NCBI GenBank assembly: GCA_038363925.1
Contig: JAQQWL010000011.1
Coordinates: forward strand, 1,922,001-1,986,000
Direction of reading: 5' to 3'
Length of the DNA stretch: 64,000 nucleotides
Source of the DNA: Apiospora phragmitis
Lineage: Eukaryota; Ascomycota; Sordariomycetes; Amphisphaeriales; Apiosporaceae
In this document: positions 22,129-35,100 of the stretch, in pieces
Position numbering within the stretch: the first letter of the stretch is position 1
Layout: every line of letters starts with the position of its first letter
Notes under the pieces: model-generated
Database searches by the model: none
Seen by the model: only the letters and a program-made list of their open reading frames with translations
What the model was told of the DNA's origin: nothing
Program-made: the position numbers and the translations under genes

Positions 22129-25100
22129 ACTTTGCATATGGATGATAGTATTCCTCGACGGAGCCTTTATCCGGGGTAGATCCATACAGTATGGAGTCGA
22201 TCAGATCAAACCCAACTTGCTTGGGTTTTGAGATTGGATTGGCGGGGTATACATGTCCGCCTTCCCAATGTGCATCATTTTAGGGTCCTTAGTATCGGAT
22301 ACTCTGAGCAACTTTTGCTCGGTTTCGCGAAAACCTGGCGTCTCGCTAAGCCATCAGTAGGTCGTCTCTCCCTCGCATAGCTGCTTCTAGATAGCATGAG
22401 CCCCAGCAAATGGGTGTCCCTTACAGAGTGGACCCTGAACGTGATTCAGCATTCCATAAGAGTCACGGGCTCAAGAGTTCCATTGCGCTGTGCGATGCAA
22501 GGTTTATTATTAGCTGCTAACGGAACTGCATCCGGTCATAGCCAACATGATGAGTACGCTGCAAACTATTCGGAAGAGACGTTTGATGCGACCACCCGTT
22601 GTGCCCAGTTTACCAGAGAGTGAAAAGGGGTAATGATGGACTTTGAAGACCCATAGGGAAAGTCGCGTATCACTTCCACTACGTGACAGCCAACATATGA
22701 GTACTGCGCTGTCTCTTATTTATACATACATCACTTTACCGCGCCAATGACTGTACCGTTTCAGACCCGGTATCGTTTAATATTGGTGGCTCGTCCAATG
22801 GTGAGGGTGTCACAACAGATCCGACGTGTCTACCCCGCCGGCTGGTTGCAGCAGTAGCCACATCACATATCTGCTCGGTACTGAACATCTTGCAGTTGGG
22901 AGACTCGTGTAACATGGATAAAGGAGTAAATTTCATTTTATAGCGTAGCAGTGTAGTTCATCCAAACCATGATCCGAACGCACTGCACACGGCAGCCTGC
23001 TTAACGAATGTCGTAATCCCCGATTTTCTTATTGTCCACCATATAGGTTAAGTCTTTCGGTCCAGGATGAGTTGTAGTTATAAGCTAGATGGAAGCACGA
23101 AGCAATAGTCCAGCAATCTTCGCCGATAAGCTAGTGTTCCGAGATCCCCTATTCGCCGGGCCACATAGAGAGCCCTGGATGGTAGGTGGACATGCATGTG
23201 GGCTGATTACTCTTGCTGGGACTGCGGTCTGAAGATCTCGAAAATTGTGTCGTCTATACGCAAAAGAATGATTCCAACATATTCTTGTTCTTGTTTTTAG
23301 CAATCAATATTTTTTAGAGTAGATTATATAACACCTATATGATCCGCTCATGGTAGCATCAGAGAATTCCATCTCCCGCAATTTCGATCCGGAGATCCGG
23401 TCCCCATGGGGGATTCCCCAATCCTGGGTCCAATAGATGCCAAGGCCATCCCCGTTCTTCCTCAAGGCAATGAGCGGTGTCCCGTTTCTGGCTCTGGCAG
23501 GGCGGGCGTCCAGCCCCATCAAGAGTAAATTCCATTGCGGAATAGTACAGGTAGCGTCGCCTCCCGGAGGCAACGCCGTTCCCCGTCCTACTTGCAAAGC
23601 AGATGCCCGAGCGAATGGACGAAACAGTGATGCGTGTGAACACATTGCTGCTACATACATACATGATGTCGACAAATCAGACCCAACATGGGCGTAGCAG
23701 GCGGTGCTTAAGCGACAAGCACCAGAATGGAGATCGCGCCTGTTTGGGACGGCTATTGTTCCAGGGCTGGAGAGGATATGCACCCATGTCTGCTGGAGTC
23801 CGCAGCTGTCCGCTCCTAGTGAGACTCTCTCCGGATGCGATGTCGGATCGGATACGACTTATCGTATCCTTGGATCATCTACATACGTTGTAGGCAGCCT
23901 AACCTTGGTATCTATTGACACCTGGGTGCACAGTGAACCCTGCATAACGGCCAATCTCAAAGAGAACGCATCCGGACTGCGTAACACGGCGTCCATTGAC
24001 CGGCAGGCCACCAACTTGAGCCGATTTGACTGACTTGAAGTTTGGATAGCCTCTGCTTGGGTCTGTATGTGTGCGTTTTAGCCCCAAAATAGCAGTGTGG
24101 GACCTTCGGGGTATTTCTTCGATGCGATACCACCCACCACGTTTCAACACGTTCAACTCAACTTGCGGGGAGAATCTATTCTGGACAATGCATCGTTCCG
24201 GCTCCTTTTTTCCGACTGTGCAGTAGTAGGTATAAAGAACAAAACTAGGGGCGCATTTATTACTCGCCCCCCTTGCTGATAACGTACCCGGCCAATAGCC
24301 CGGCGGTCTGAGATTGTTGCATTGGAGGCATAAGAAAAAGAAACCCTCTTTCTATCCTTCTGTATATGATACTTTCTTCCTTGTTCCTCCGCCCTCTCCG
24401 CTAACTAACAGCATGAGTCGCCGGGTGGGTTTTTGGATATCGAGATAAGTAGGCCATCGTTGACTCGCACCTTGCCATGCTTGACTCTCGGATTGGAACC
24501 TTGATGGTACTCAGTCGAGACATGGATACGGCAAGACATACGATACGGACCCTGGAACTGGAGAGATCTGAAGGTAAGAAACCGGCGGAGAAGACGGGCA
24601 CCAAGACTGTATATGCAAGAAGGCTTCCAGAGTCGATACTCCGCCCTGTTTATACAGTGTTTCATACTTGCCCAATGGCTGCAGACTGGCTTATACATGG
24701 CCGACTGGTGGACACCTGCAATGTTTGGTCAACCAGGACAGCTCATTAGGTATACTGTGCCTGTGACTTTCCGCCTTCACTTAGCGGGACACTACAATCT
24801 TTATGTAGACCAATGATGTAAACTAGCCGTAGTCGTCTTCAAAGCAGCAAGTGCTGTCATTGCCATTATTACCGCACTTCCGTCCGATAATACCTGAGAG
24901 ACTTCAGCCTAACTCTATATCAGCCCCATCTGTTGGTTGCATTCATCGTCAGGTGGGTGTTACCTAAATGCAAGGTTCGAGACATAAATAACATCATTCC
25001 TACCTAATTCCTTTCGAATGGACAAAGACAGTACCCAGCGGCCTGTCTCTAAAAAGCAATGTCTCCGGATTGTCCGACAGCCGACAGGACATGTCCTAAA

Positions 25101-27078
25101 CTCATGTATCTCGTACTGTCACTATCGTGGTAAACCAACGTACTTTTGTTCGGTGCCAAGCCACTCCAATACTATCTACCTGGACCGCATATGAATCCTT
25201 GCCCTACCTTACCGCTACAACCTCACTAGTTTAATACGGTTATCCCCAGCCCGCATACCACATTGCCTATAGGCGCAGTATCTACTCAGGTATCGTGCAG
25301 CGCAACGTCGCAGCCGGGAATGTGATGCAGACCGCCATCTACCCTGCTAGGGAATTCATCGATAGAAGAAGCCGTGGAGTCCATGTTTTTCCATCTAGAG
25401 AACCAATTCATTTACATCCGCCCCCAGGACCGGGTGCTCCATGGGGAACATCAATCTCCAAATGACTACACAAAAGGTACCCAGAGTACTTGAGCAAGTA
25501 GGGGTTGGTTCAATGGTTCAATAATAGATCAGTAAGTATTAGGCAAGCGCACAGAAGGATTCGAGTTGCCTATACCTAAAGTACGTGTGCCCGCACTATC
25601 GAATCTGGCACCCATACTCTTATTAGCATGCCTAGACGAGACTTCTTGTATTCACCACGTAAGCAGTTTGACGTCTAAAGGCAAGAAACATCTATTTGTC
25701 ACATACATGAAAAGTGACATTTACAGCCCATAGGTAGCGCTGGCAAAAGGCGCCCCATGTCCTGGGATGATCGTTTGCAGATGTTTACTTTGATTGGTAC
25801 AAGTGGCAGGAAAAGAATTCTCTTTCTTCACTGCTGGGCATTTCATATTTATAGCGGACCGCAACGCTTTAAGAATTGTTTCTTGAATCTCATATTACTC
25901 GTAATGCCCACGTGAACTGCCGGCCTTGCCCCCCAAAACACAACCCAACCGAGCCGCACAAAAAGTCGGGTGGGAGTAATGCTGTAGCTGACAGCCGATT
26001 GATCTCGTTGAAAACACTGACTCGGTACCTAAGGTAGAACCCGCCCCCTCCCCCCCCTCCCCCAAACCCGTCTCTAGAGTCCCCCAGTGGCATCGCAAGG
26101 CTACTACTGCTACTACTGCTACTACTGCTACTACTGCTACTACTGCTACTACTATTGTGCAGCCCAACCTTTCTAGTCGTACAGAGCGCTCTGAGGACAC
26201 GTACACGGCATCACCGAATTAGCACTGATCCAATTTTGCCTAGGAAGGCGACCTGCTTTAGTCGATATTACCTAAGGTTCCCAAGGCTCTGAACCACCAG
26301 CACCACCAACCCCACACGGCCCGATCATTTTCTGTTGAAACACAATTATTAGCTGCCTCGCATCAAACCCATGTGTGGCATCTCTCGGCACACGCAGCTA
26401 CAGTACATACCTGTATTGATCGGACCTATCCAGCCTGAGGTTACTACCCTTGACTGCATACTTACTTTCCTTTTCCAGGACGACCTCAAAGACAGCGAGA
26501 GAGAGAAGAAGCCAGCTGCGTTGTGCATCCAACACTTGCCACAGCCAACTAGCAACGTGCTACTACCAAGTGTCCGGTACTCCATTACACCAGCAAGTCA
26601 CAGTAGTGACGACGATCACGGTGCCTCTTCCAACGGCCTTGTGGCAATACGCAACACAGCCTCAGCTCCACAGTGACCACGAACTACTTACTCCTACTCC
26701 TCCTCATCCTACTTCCACTAGTCTACTAGTATTACTTTCGTCAAGACTCATCCCTCTCTCTCCATCTCTCTGTTTCTCATCAGTTCCGGCCGACTCTGCA
26801 CTAGGCAACTCCACTACTAGCACAGACCCGACCCTACAAACTCGAGGTGTGTGGGCAGGCCGCTTCCATTCATCGAATCACCTTAGTTTTGGCTCATCTT
26901 TCGGCTTGCATGATCGGAGAGCCTATACATACGATCCTATTATTTTGATAGACCTGTTGCGCGATCCTTGGTGTGCTGAGAGACCCTTACAAGTTACGCA
27001 CTCGCAACCTGTCCACCTTACCTCCCCACAAACTCATCAGGGCATTAGAGTGCGCACCAGCATTACTGGTTCTACGTC
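22129..27078. other. 5-kb gene-free interval upstream of the M16 protease
   Basis: No ORF with recognisable domains on either strand; the longest are about 100-235 codons, and the longest (26450-27154) overlaps the protease start in another frame. Holds the 9-bp minisatellite at 26101, a C-rich tract near 26042-26065 and CT-rich stretches just upstream of the protease ATG. Confidence 0.5.
26101..26154. repeat. 9-bp minisatellite (CTACTACTG)
   Basis: Five perfect tandem copies of CTACTACTG followed by one copy with a final change. It lies about 0.9 kb upstream of the M16 protease start codon, in presumed promoter or leader sequence. Likely length-polymorphic. Confidence 0.9.
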
Positions 27079-30000
27079 ATGGCGCCCTCTATACCTTCCA
27101 AGGATGCGGTGGTGCAGGACCTTCCGATCCGGGACAAAAGCCAGCAACCTGTAGACCGGGTCACAGACCAGCTGGAGACGCCTTCACTCGATGATCGTAG
27201 TTATCGCGTTGTTCGTCTGGCTAATCAGCTGGAATGCCTCTTGGTTCATGACCCGGAAACGGACAAGGCAAGCGCAGCTTTGGATGTTAATGTGGGCAAT
27301 TTCAGCGATGAGGAGGATATGCCAGGCATGGCTCACGCCGTGGAACACGTAAGTCTTGTTGTTCTGTCAAATTTTTGTCATCAACAGTTACTAACTGCCG
27401 TTGCTTAGCTCTTATTCATGGGGACGAAGAAGTATCCCGTGGAAAATGCATACAACCAGTATCTCTCGGCGCATTCAGGCCATTCCAACGCCTATACTGG
27501 TGCAACTTCCACAAACTACTTTTTCGAGGTAGGCGCAAAACCTAGCGAGGGCGAGGAAGCATCCGAGTCTCCCTTGTACGGTGCTCTGGACCGATTCGCC
27601 CAATTCTTCATTGAGCCCCTGTTCCTCTCATCGACTTTGGACCGTGAGCTGCAAGCTGTCGATTCGGAGAACAAGAAGAACCTGCAGAGTGACCAATGGC
27701 GGTTGCATCAACTCGAGAAGAGCATGTCAAACCCAAAGCACCCGTACTGCCACTTCTCCACCGGAAACTTCGAAGTGCTCAAGACAGAGCCCGAGGCACG
27801 CGGTATCGACGTGCGCGCCAAGTTCATGGAGTTCCATGGAAAGCACTACTCGGCAAACAGAATGAAGCTGTGTGTGCTCGGCCGTGAACCTCTTGACGTT
27901 CTGGAACGCTGGTCAGCAGAGCTTTTCTCCGCTGTGCCGAACAAGAATCTGCCGCAGAACCGGTGGGAAGATGAAGTGCCATTTGCGAAGGACCAATTGA
28001 AGTGGCAATGCTTTGCGAAGCCTGTTATGGACTCGAGGGAGCTTAACCTCTTCTTCCCATTCATGGACGAGGAGAAACTTTACGAGTCACAGCCAAGCCG
28101 GTACATTAGTCACTTGATTGGACACGAGGGACCTGGTAGCGTTTTCTCCTACATCAAATCGAAAGGTTGGGCCAACTCGTTAAGTGCTGGTGTGTATGCC
28201 ATCTGCCCCGGCACTCCAGGTATGTTTGACTGCCAGGTTCGACTCACCAAAGATGTAAGTGCACCCCCTGACAGTATCGGTCATCCTCTAGGCTAAATCC
28301 GAACTACAGGGCTTGATGAATTACAAGGAAATCGTCAAGGTTTTCTTTCAGTACGTTGCATTGCTCCGCGAAACGCCACCGCAGCAATGGATCTTCGAGG
28401 AGCAGAAGGGCATGGCCGATGTGGACTTCAAGTTCAAGCAGAAAACACCAGCCAGCCGTTTTACAAGCAAGATTGCCGCCGTCATGCAAAAGCCATTGCC
28501 GAGAGAGTGGTTACTTAGTGGGCAGAGCCGACTCCGGAAGTTTGACGCGGACCTCATTGCAAAGGGGCTGGACTGTCTTCGGCCGGACAATTTCAGGATG
28601 ACTCTGGTGTCTAGGGACTACCCTGGTGATTGGGACCAGAAGGAGAAGTGGTACGGAACCGAGTATAAGGCCGAAAAGATCCCCGAAGAGTTTCTCGCGG
28701 AGATAGCAAAGGCCGCCAGTGCTGATGCCAAAGCGCGTCTGCCTCAACTATACCTGCCGCACAAGAACCAGTTTATCCCGACCAAGCTGGAAGTCGAGAA
28801 GAAGGACGTCAAAGAACCGGCCTTGGCGCCGCGCTTGCTACGAAACGACGACGTGGCTAGAACATGGTTCAAGAAAGACGACACTTTTTGGGTGCCGAAG
28901 GCGAACCTCGTTGTTAGCTGCAAAAACCCCATTATCTTTGCCACCGCAGAGAACTCGGTCAAAGCCAAACTGTATACCGACCTCGTACGGGATGCTCTGG
29001 AGGAGTACTCATATGACGCAGACCTAGCAGGTTTGCAGTATAACGTCACTCTGGACTCCCGGGGCATGTTTGTCGAGGTGTCAGGTTATAATGACAAACT
29101 TCCAGTCTTGCTGGAGCAAGTTCTGATTACTATACGCGACCTGGAGATCCGTGATGAGCGCTTCGATATCGTAAAAGAACGTTTGTCGCGCGGCTACAAA
29201 AACTGGGAGCTTCAGCAGCCATTCACGCAGATCGGGGATTACATTTCATGGCTCACCTCTGAGCACGACTACGTCGTTAACCAGCTCGAGGCGGAGCTCC
29301 CCGGCATCACCGTTAAAGCTACCAGGGCTTTCCACAAACAACTCATCTCCCAAATGCACATCGAAGCATACGTGCACGGAAACTTGTATAAGGAGGATGC
29401 CCTAAAGCTAACCACGATGATCGAGAACACGCTGAAGCCCCGTGTGCTACCCAAGGACCAGCTGCCGATTCTGCGATCCCTGCTGTTTCCCGCCGGTGCC
29501 AACTATCTTTACAAGAAGACGCTCAAGGATCCAGCAAACGTTAACCACTGCATTGAGTACTACCTCCACATCGGCAATAAGGGTGACCGCATGGTGCGAG
29601 CGAAGACGCAGCTGCTTGACCAGATTATCCACGAACCTGCTTTTGACCAACTGCGTACCAAGGAGCAGCTAGGCTACGTTGTTTTCAGTGGTCTGCGAGG
29701 CTGCTCAACAACCTATGGTTTCCGGTTCATTATCCAGAGCGAGAGAGCTTCTGAATACTTGGAGTCACGTATTGACTCACTCCTAAACGCTCAAGCTACT
29801 GCGTTAAGCAACATGAGCGATACCGAGTTTGAGAGTCACAAGAGAGCCGTGGTAGTCAAACGTCTCGAGAAAGTGAAGAATCTCGACCAGGAGACGGGAC
29901 GACACTGGACACAAATCGCCAACGAGTACTATGATTTTGAAGCAGGTATGTCTCCTTCCTTGGATACCGGGAATATAGACTTGGATAACTGACACCCCTA

Positions 30001-30310
30001 ATTAGCGCAAGAAGATGCGGCTCATGTGAAGCGGCTTACGAAGTCCGACATGATCGACTTCTACTCAAGCCATATCCTACCGTCCTCGCCTACTAGAGCC
30101 AAGTTGGTGGTGTATCTGGTAGCACAAGGAACAAGCACCAAGACCCAGGAGGCCGCTCCTGAGAAGGAACCAGAGACTGTACCAAACAATGGAACAGTTC
30201 CCTATGTGATTGAAGACGTCAGAGAGTACAAGTCTCAACTAGTGGCCAGCTCTGGGGCACGTCCGATACGAGAGCTTTGCGAGTTTGAGGATTTTGACTC
30301 TAAACTGTGA
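27079..30310 (+). CDS. Insulin-degrading-enzyme-like M16A zinc metalloprotease (Ste23 family)
   Basis: Member of the insulysin family that degrades short peptides inside a closed chamber; yeast Ste23 also processes a-factor. Exons 27079-27348, 27409-28254, 28310-29945 and 30006-30310 join in phase to 1018 residues, the full family length. The inverted zinc motif HxxEH reads HAVEH, and exon 1 ends exactly at its last His; exon 2 continues LLFMGTKKYP. The third ligand region is VDSENKKNLQSDQWR. The C-terminal half keeps EPAFDQLRTKEQLGYVVFSG, the conserved M16 segment that contributes to substrate binding. The protein ends DFDSKL, a perfect peroxisomal targeting signal type 1, also known in weaker form (AKL) in mammalian IDE. 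All three introns are 55-60 bp and canonical. Very secure. Confidence 0.96.
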
Positions 30311-32180
30311 GCCCGTACCAAGGAAACGTATATGATTGGTCACTCGCGGGTGTTCGTAGTGCCCTCATGTGGCACGCAAGGAACATGCTGCAAAGACCAT
30401 CATTACGACTGGCAATGCTATTGATCTGTTTTGGTGTTCAACGGGCTTGACTTGAGTCGTTAACCTGGTGTTTTTGGGCGTCATAGAAGGGACATATGCA
30501 TACCGATTAGGAGGGGAATCCGCCAGCACTGGTCGGCAGCTCAGGCAGCAGGGACTACATGCGGAAGAGATGCGAGCGATGACGTGGGCACAGAAAGACT
30601 TGGAGCAAAGCATGCCAGTAGCACGAGGCCTACGACGAGTGAAGTATAGACTGTAGTGTGCGAGTGTGATGGGGCCACCATCCACCGCTCGGAAGTCGAG
30701 ATAACAAGACAACAGACCTATAAACAAGATACCAGAACATGCTCACTTCGTTGCCCGTGTTTTTAACAGTGAAGTCTAGGCTTTGTATGCTTCGTGCTCT
30801 AGAGTACCATCGCAGTACATGCAGGTGTACAGGTGCTAACCTAACAAAATATATATTGGGCTTAACAGATACCTTGCGTGAAGAAGGTTCATCTAGAGCG
30901 AGGTTCTCCCAGGCTGACAGATAGCTACGGAAGGTTCTCTCCTGAAACAAATGCCACTGCATTGTTAAAGGTGCCTGGTAAACAAACTCCTGTTCCCCCA
31001 GGTATTGCGAACCACTTCCGACATACGGAGTAGAGTCATCCGCACAAAATTGCAATATAGCTCTTCAGGTTAGCACCTACCTTATGTTTGGTTTAGCGTT
31101 CATTATAACTGGCCCAATTTTCTTATTTTTAAAAAATATTTCATTGGTAGATTTTTACTAGCCCAGATCAGATCTTGCTATTTGGGGAGACGCCTAGAAT
31201 GCATCAATTATTATACTGATTAAGGGCTACATGTGTTACCTGCCTATACACAAACCAGCAATGACAAGTAGTTCTGGGCAACAGAAAAGTAAAGGGTTTG
31301 CCTGCTCTGGAAGTGCTGGGTGAGTCAGTGGATGGCTGCAGTGGGATCTGTGCCATTGCTTCCTTTTGGAAGAATAAATTGATGCGCCTACATGTATTGA
31401 CATGCTTTCCAGCAATGGCCCCAAAGTTAGGGCAGCCATTCAGACGGTTGATCTGGGTTTGAACCCCAGAGGGAGGCAGCTAGGTCAAGTAAAGCCGCCT
31501 GTGCTTGCTTTCACCTGCCAAACTCCAGGGTTAGGTGGGTAGGACAGCAGCCATTGACTGATCGAATACAGTCAGTCCAGTAGTGGACGGTGGGCCTAAC
31601 CTAGCAGATAACTAACTGTAGGTTACTTCATCCATGCATGGCGCCTACCACACTTGCTTGCCCCAGCCGTGTCTGATATTTGCATCCCGCCTTACCACCA
31701 CGCTGCCCACCTTGGAATTCTGTTATTCAACCTTCACACTCGCTGTGCTCACCACCGACCGCCATTACCACTCTCCTTTTGTCGGCAGTTTTCACGAAGC
31801 CCTCGCCTCCCCAAATCTAGAGGGCGGTCAAAAGCACGCCTGGCACTACCAACAGCATTTAGACAACAAGTGAATCGCCTTAACCGCCGCACCCACGTCC
31901 AATACTTGTTCCCCACCATTTACACACGCCCACACACACACCGAAGTTTCTAGAGCTGCGTTCGCAGCTCGCCGCCAAAACGTCGTCTTCAAAGAAAAGG
32001 AAGATTTCCACTCGGCAATCAGCCAAAGGCGACAATCTGCAAATACGACATAGCTCACCCGACATTCCGATACCGTCGTGCGAGACCGAGATCGACCCCG
32101 ACCCGAGCCTGTCCTTCACCTCGACGACACCAATACCTCCAGCAGGCAGCCGCTCGCCTGCCTACATCCGCAACGACTCA
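30311..32180. other. Intergenic interval and leader of the deubiquitinase gene
   Basis: No supported gene. The segment 31860-32180 is open in the deubiquitinase frame after a TAA near 31875 but has no in-frame ATG, so it may be exon sequence joined to an unseen upstream first exon. A tRNA T-arm look-alike at 31452-31470 is rejected below. Confidence 0.4.
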
Positions 32181-35100
32181 GTGCCGCCGGCCTCGAGCCT
32201 TCCTGCCCATCTGCAAACCACTTACTCAGACTACGCATCCTCGGCAGCAAGTTCGCCCTCTGGTGCTTACGCTGACCTGAGCATCCACAGCGATCGCGGG
32301 AGGGACAGTCCTCTAGGTGCTGAACCGAACTCGGCAGCCGCGACAGGGCACCTGGATCCTCGTGGATCCTCGCCCTTTGCAGTCAAACCCAGCCACCATC
32401 GGGCTATCATGGGCGGCGCTAGTGACTATCCTGATCGAGCTTCATCACCATTAAAGCGCAGGGCTTCCAGCATGGATCCGGAGGCAGACTCGGCACAGAC
32501 GGGAGGGGACCAAGACGTTGAGATGGCACACGCAGATACACACAATGGACCTGAGGAGTCCCCGCAATCCCGGATACCTGCCCAGCAAGACAAAAACGCA
32601 ATCGGCGAGCAGCCCAACGGGTCACAGGAACAAGGCGTCCCATCCATCACAATGACTGAAGGTATGTCGGAGCGAAATGTGAGCGGGTTCTCTATGTCTG
32701 GATCTAACATGCCCTTGCACAGCCCCTCAGCCACCCCAATCTATAGAAGGTCACATAAAATCCATCCGAGCCTTCTGCGAGGAGATGGCCACGAGACCTC
32801 TAGTAGCTGGTGAGGAAGGATATATCGTGTCCAAAAAATGGGTTACATCAGTTATTGGCGATGAACGACACGCCAAACATGGAGACGTTGCCGCCATGGA
32901 TCCGAGTAACGTCAGCCCAGTAGACAACTCGGATATCATATGGGAAACCATCGAGGATCCGACCGTGGGCAAGACGGCCGATGTTATGAAGAGGTTTTTT
33001 GTCCGATTAAAGCCTGGTCTTAGCATTACCGAGCACTTCGAGATATTCCCCGCTGCTGCATGGGAACTCGTCAAGCAGTGGCCTGGACTTGTTTCCGGGC
33101 AGCTTCCCATCGTCAGAACTGCTCGAAACACTTCGGACAACGAGTACCAGCCCAATATCCAGTTTGAAGTCCATCCACCAGTCTTCACTATCCACCGTTT
33201 GTGGTCTGATTGCAGCCCAAAGCCCGTCAATCAAGTCCTAAAGGCCGATCCCGCACCTCCACCAGTGAAGCTAGCACGCAGTAGCACATGCACCTGGAAG
33301 GCTTTCTTGGCTCAGGCGAAGAACGTCACGGACATCCCGCTCAAAGACCGTGTCCAAGTATGGAGCATACCTCGAAAATTGGCCGCGGGTGCACCAGATG
33401 CTACTGCGGCCCCTACACCCCCGGCATCGCCCAGTAACATCGCCGATCCTCAAAACCCGCAGGACTCGTGGGATGCTCTTCTGGTATCCGTTACTAAGTT
33501 TACCGAGTTAGAGGACAAGAGCGACCGTCTCAAGATTGATTTCCGCGATGTCACTACGGATCAAAACTACAACGGGCATATGGATCTTGCAAAGCTAGGC
33601 TTAAACAGTGACCAGACTATTGTTCTCGATGAGCACATTGAGGGAACATTGTTCACGTTCAATTACAATGCCAAAGTAGCATCGGCTTCTACAAAGTCAT
33701 CGGCTGCGCGCAGCAGTTCAACCAGTCTTGCTGTAAACCGCAATGCCAGGAGCGGACGCACAAGCCCTGCCCCAACCGCAGGACCAGTGACACGGGGACG
33801 GGCACAGAAGTCCGGTAGAACTATTGGGTGTACCGGCCTGTCTAATCTCGGCAACACGTGCTACATGAACTCTGCTCTGCAGTGTGTACGAAGCGTTGAA
33901 GAATTAACAAAGTATTTCTTGTCCCGCGAATGGGAAAAGGAGATTAACCGTGACAATGTCTTGGCACACAATGGCGATGTGGCAGCTGCATATGCTCATC
34001 TGCTACACGATATATACAAAGAACCGCCGCCAAACTCGGTTACACCTAGGCAATTCAAGAACACGATTGGTCGATATGCCCCGGCCTTCTCTGGCTACGG
34101 TCAACAGGATTCCCAGGAGTTCCTTGGTTTCCTGCTGGACGGGTTACAAGAAGATCTCAGCCGGATCAAGAAGAAGCCATATATCGAGAAGCCTGACTCT
34201 ACGGACGAAATGGTCAACGACCCTGCTGCCATTCGGGAAATGGCGGAGAAAGTGTGGGATATCACCAAGAAGCGCGATGATTCTGTCATTGCTGATCTGT
34301 TCACCGGTCTGTATAAATCGACATTGGTCTGCCCTGAATGTCAAAAGGTCAGCATCACTTTTGACCCATTCAATAACTTGACTCTCCCCCTACCCATTGA
34401 GAATAAGTGGTCGCACACTCTCAAATACTTCCCTCTGAACGACAGGCCAGTCAGCATTCGTGTTGAACTCGATAAGACATCTTCGATCCAGATGTTGAAG
34501 AAGTATGTTTCTGACCGAACGGGCGCCCCGCCGGAACGGCTTCACGGTGCAGAAGAATGGAAGGGGAAGTTCTACAAGCAGTATGCCAATGGTGCAAGTG
34601 TGTCTGATGAGATTGGCCAAAATGACAATGCTTGGATTTTTGAACTGGAAGCGCCGCCGAGTAATTGGAACTCTGCTGAAAGCCAACTGCTGGAGGGTTC
34701 AACTAAGACCAGATGCTCTATGGTAGATGAGGCTGAATCACCGGGTTCAAAGGTGCTTGAAAGCATGCTGGTGCCTGTCATCCACCGGCGGCCGTATGTC
34801 TCGCGTTCATCATACGGATACCACAAATGGACATTTGCTTGTGTTCCTCATTTTATCATTGTCACACCAGACGAGGTCAGTTGCATGAACACTCACACTT
34901 GAACTAATTACTTATACTAACTTACTCGTCGCAGGCCCGCAATGAGGACATCATTCGCCGTAAAATCCTCCAGAAAGTAGCAACCTTTTCGGAGCACGAC
35001 ATCTTTACTGAGACGCAAGAAGAAGTTGATACTTCTGACAACACAGAGCCTGAAATGGTGACTATGAACGGGGTCGAAGGTGATCCTAGTGTCGAGACCA

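Noticed and set aside
26450..27154. 234-codon ORF overlapping the start of the M16 protease
   Set aside because: Ser/Thr/Leu-rich translation of a CT-rich promoter and leader; overlaps the true coding frame of the protease.
31452..31470. tRNA T-arm look-alike (CTGGG-TTTGAAC-CCCAG) suggesting a tRNA or SINE
   Set aside because: No matching acceptor stem, D-arm or anticodon arm can be built upstream, and no box A lies at the right distance. Probably a chance hairpin.
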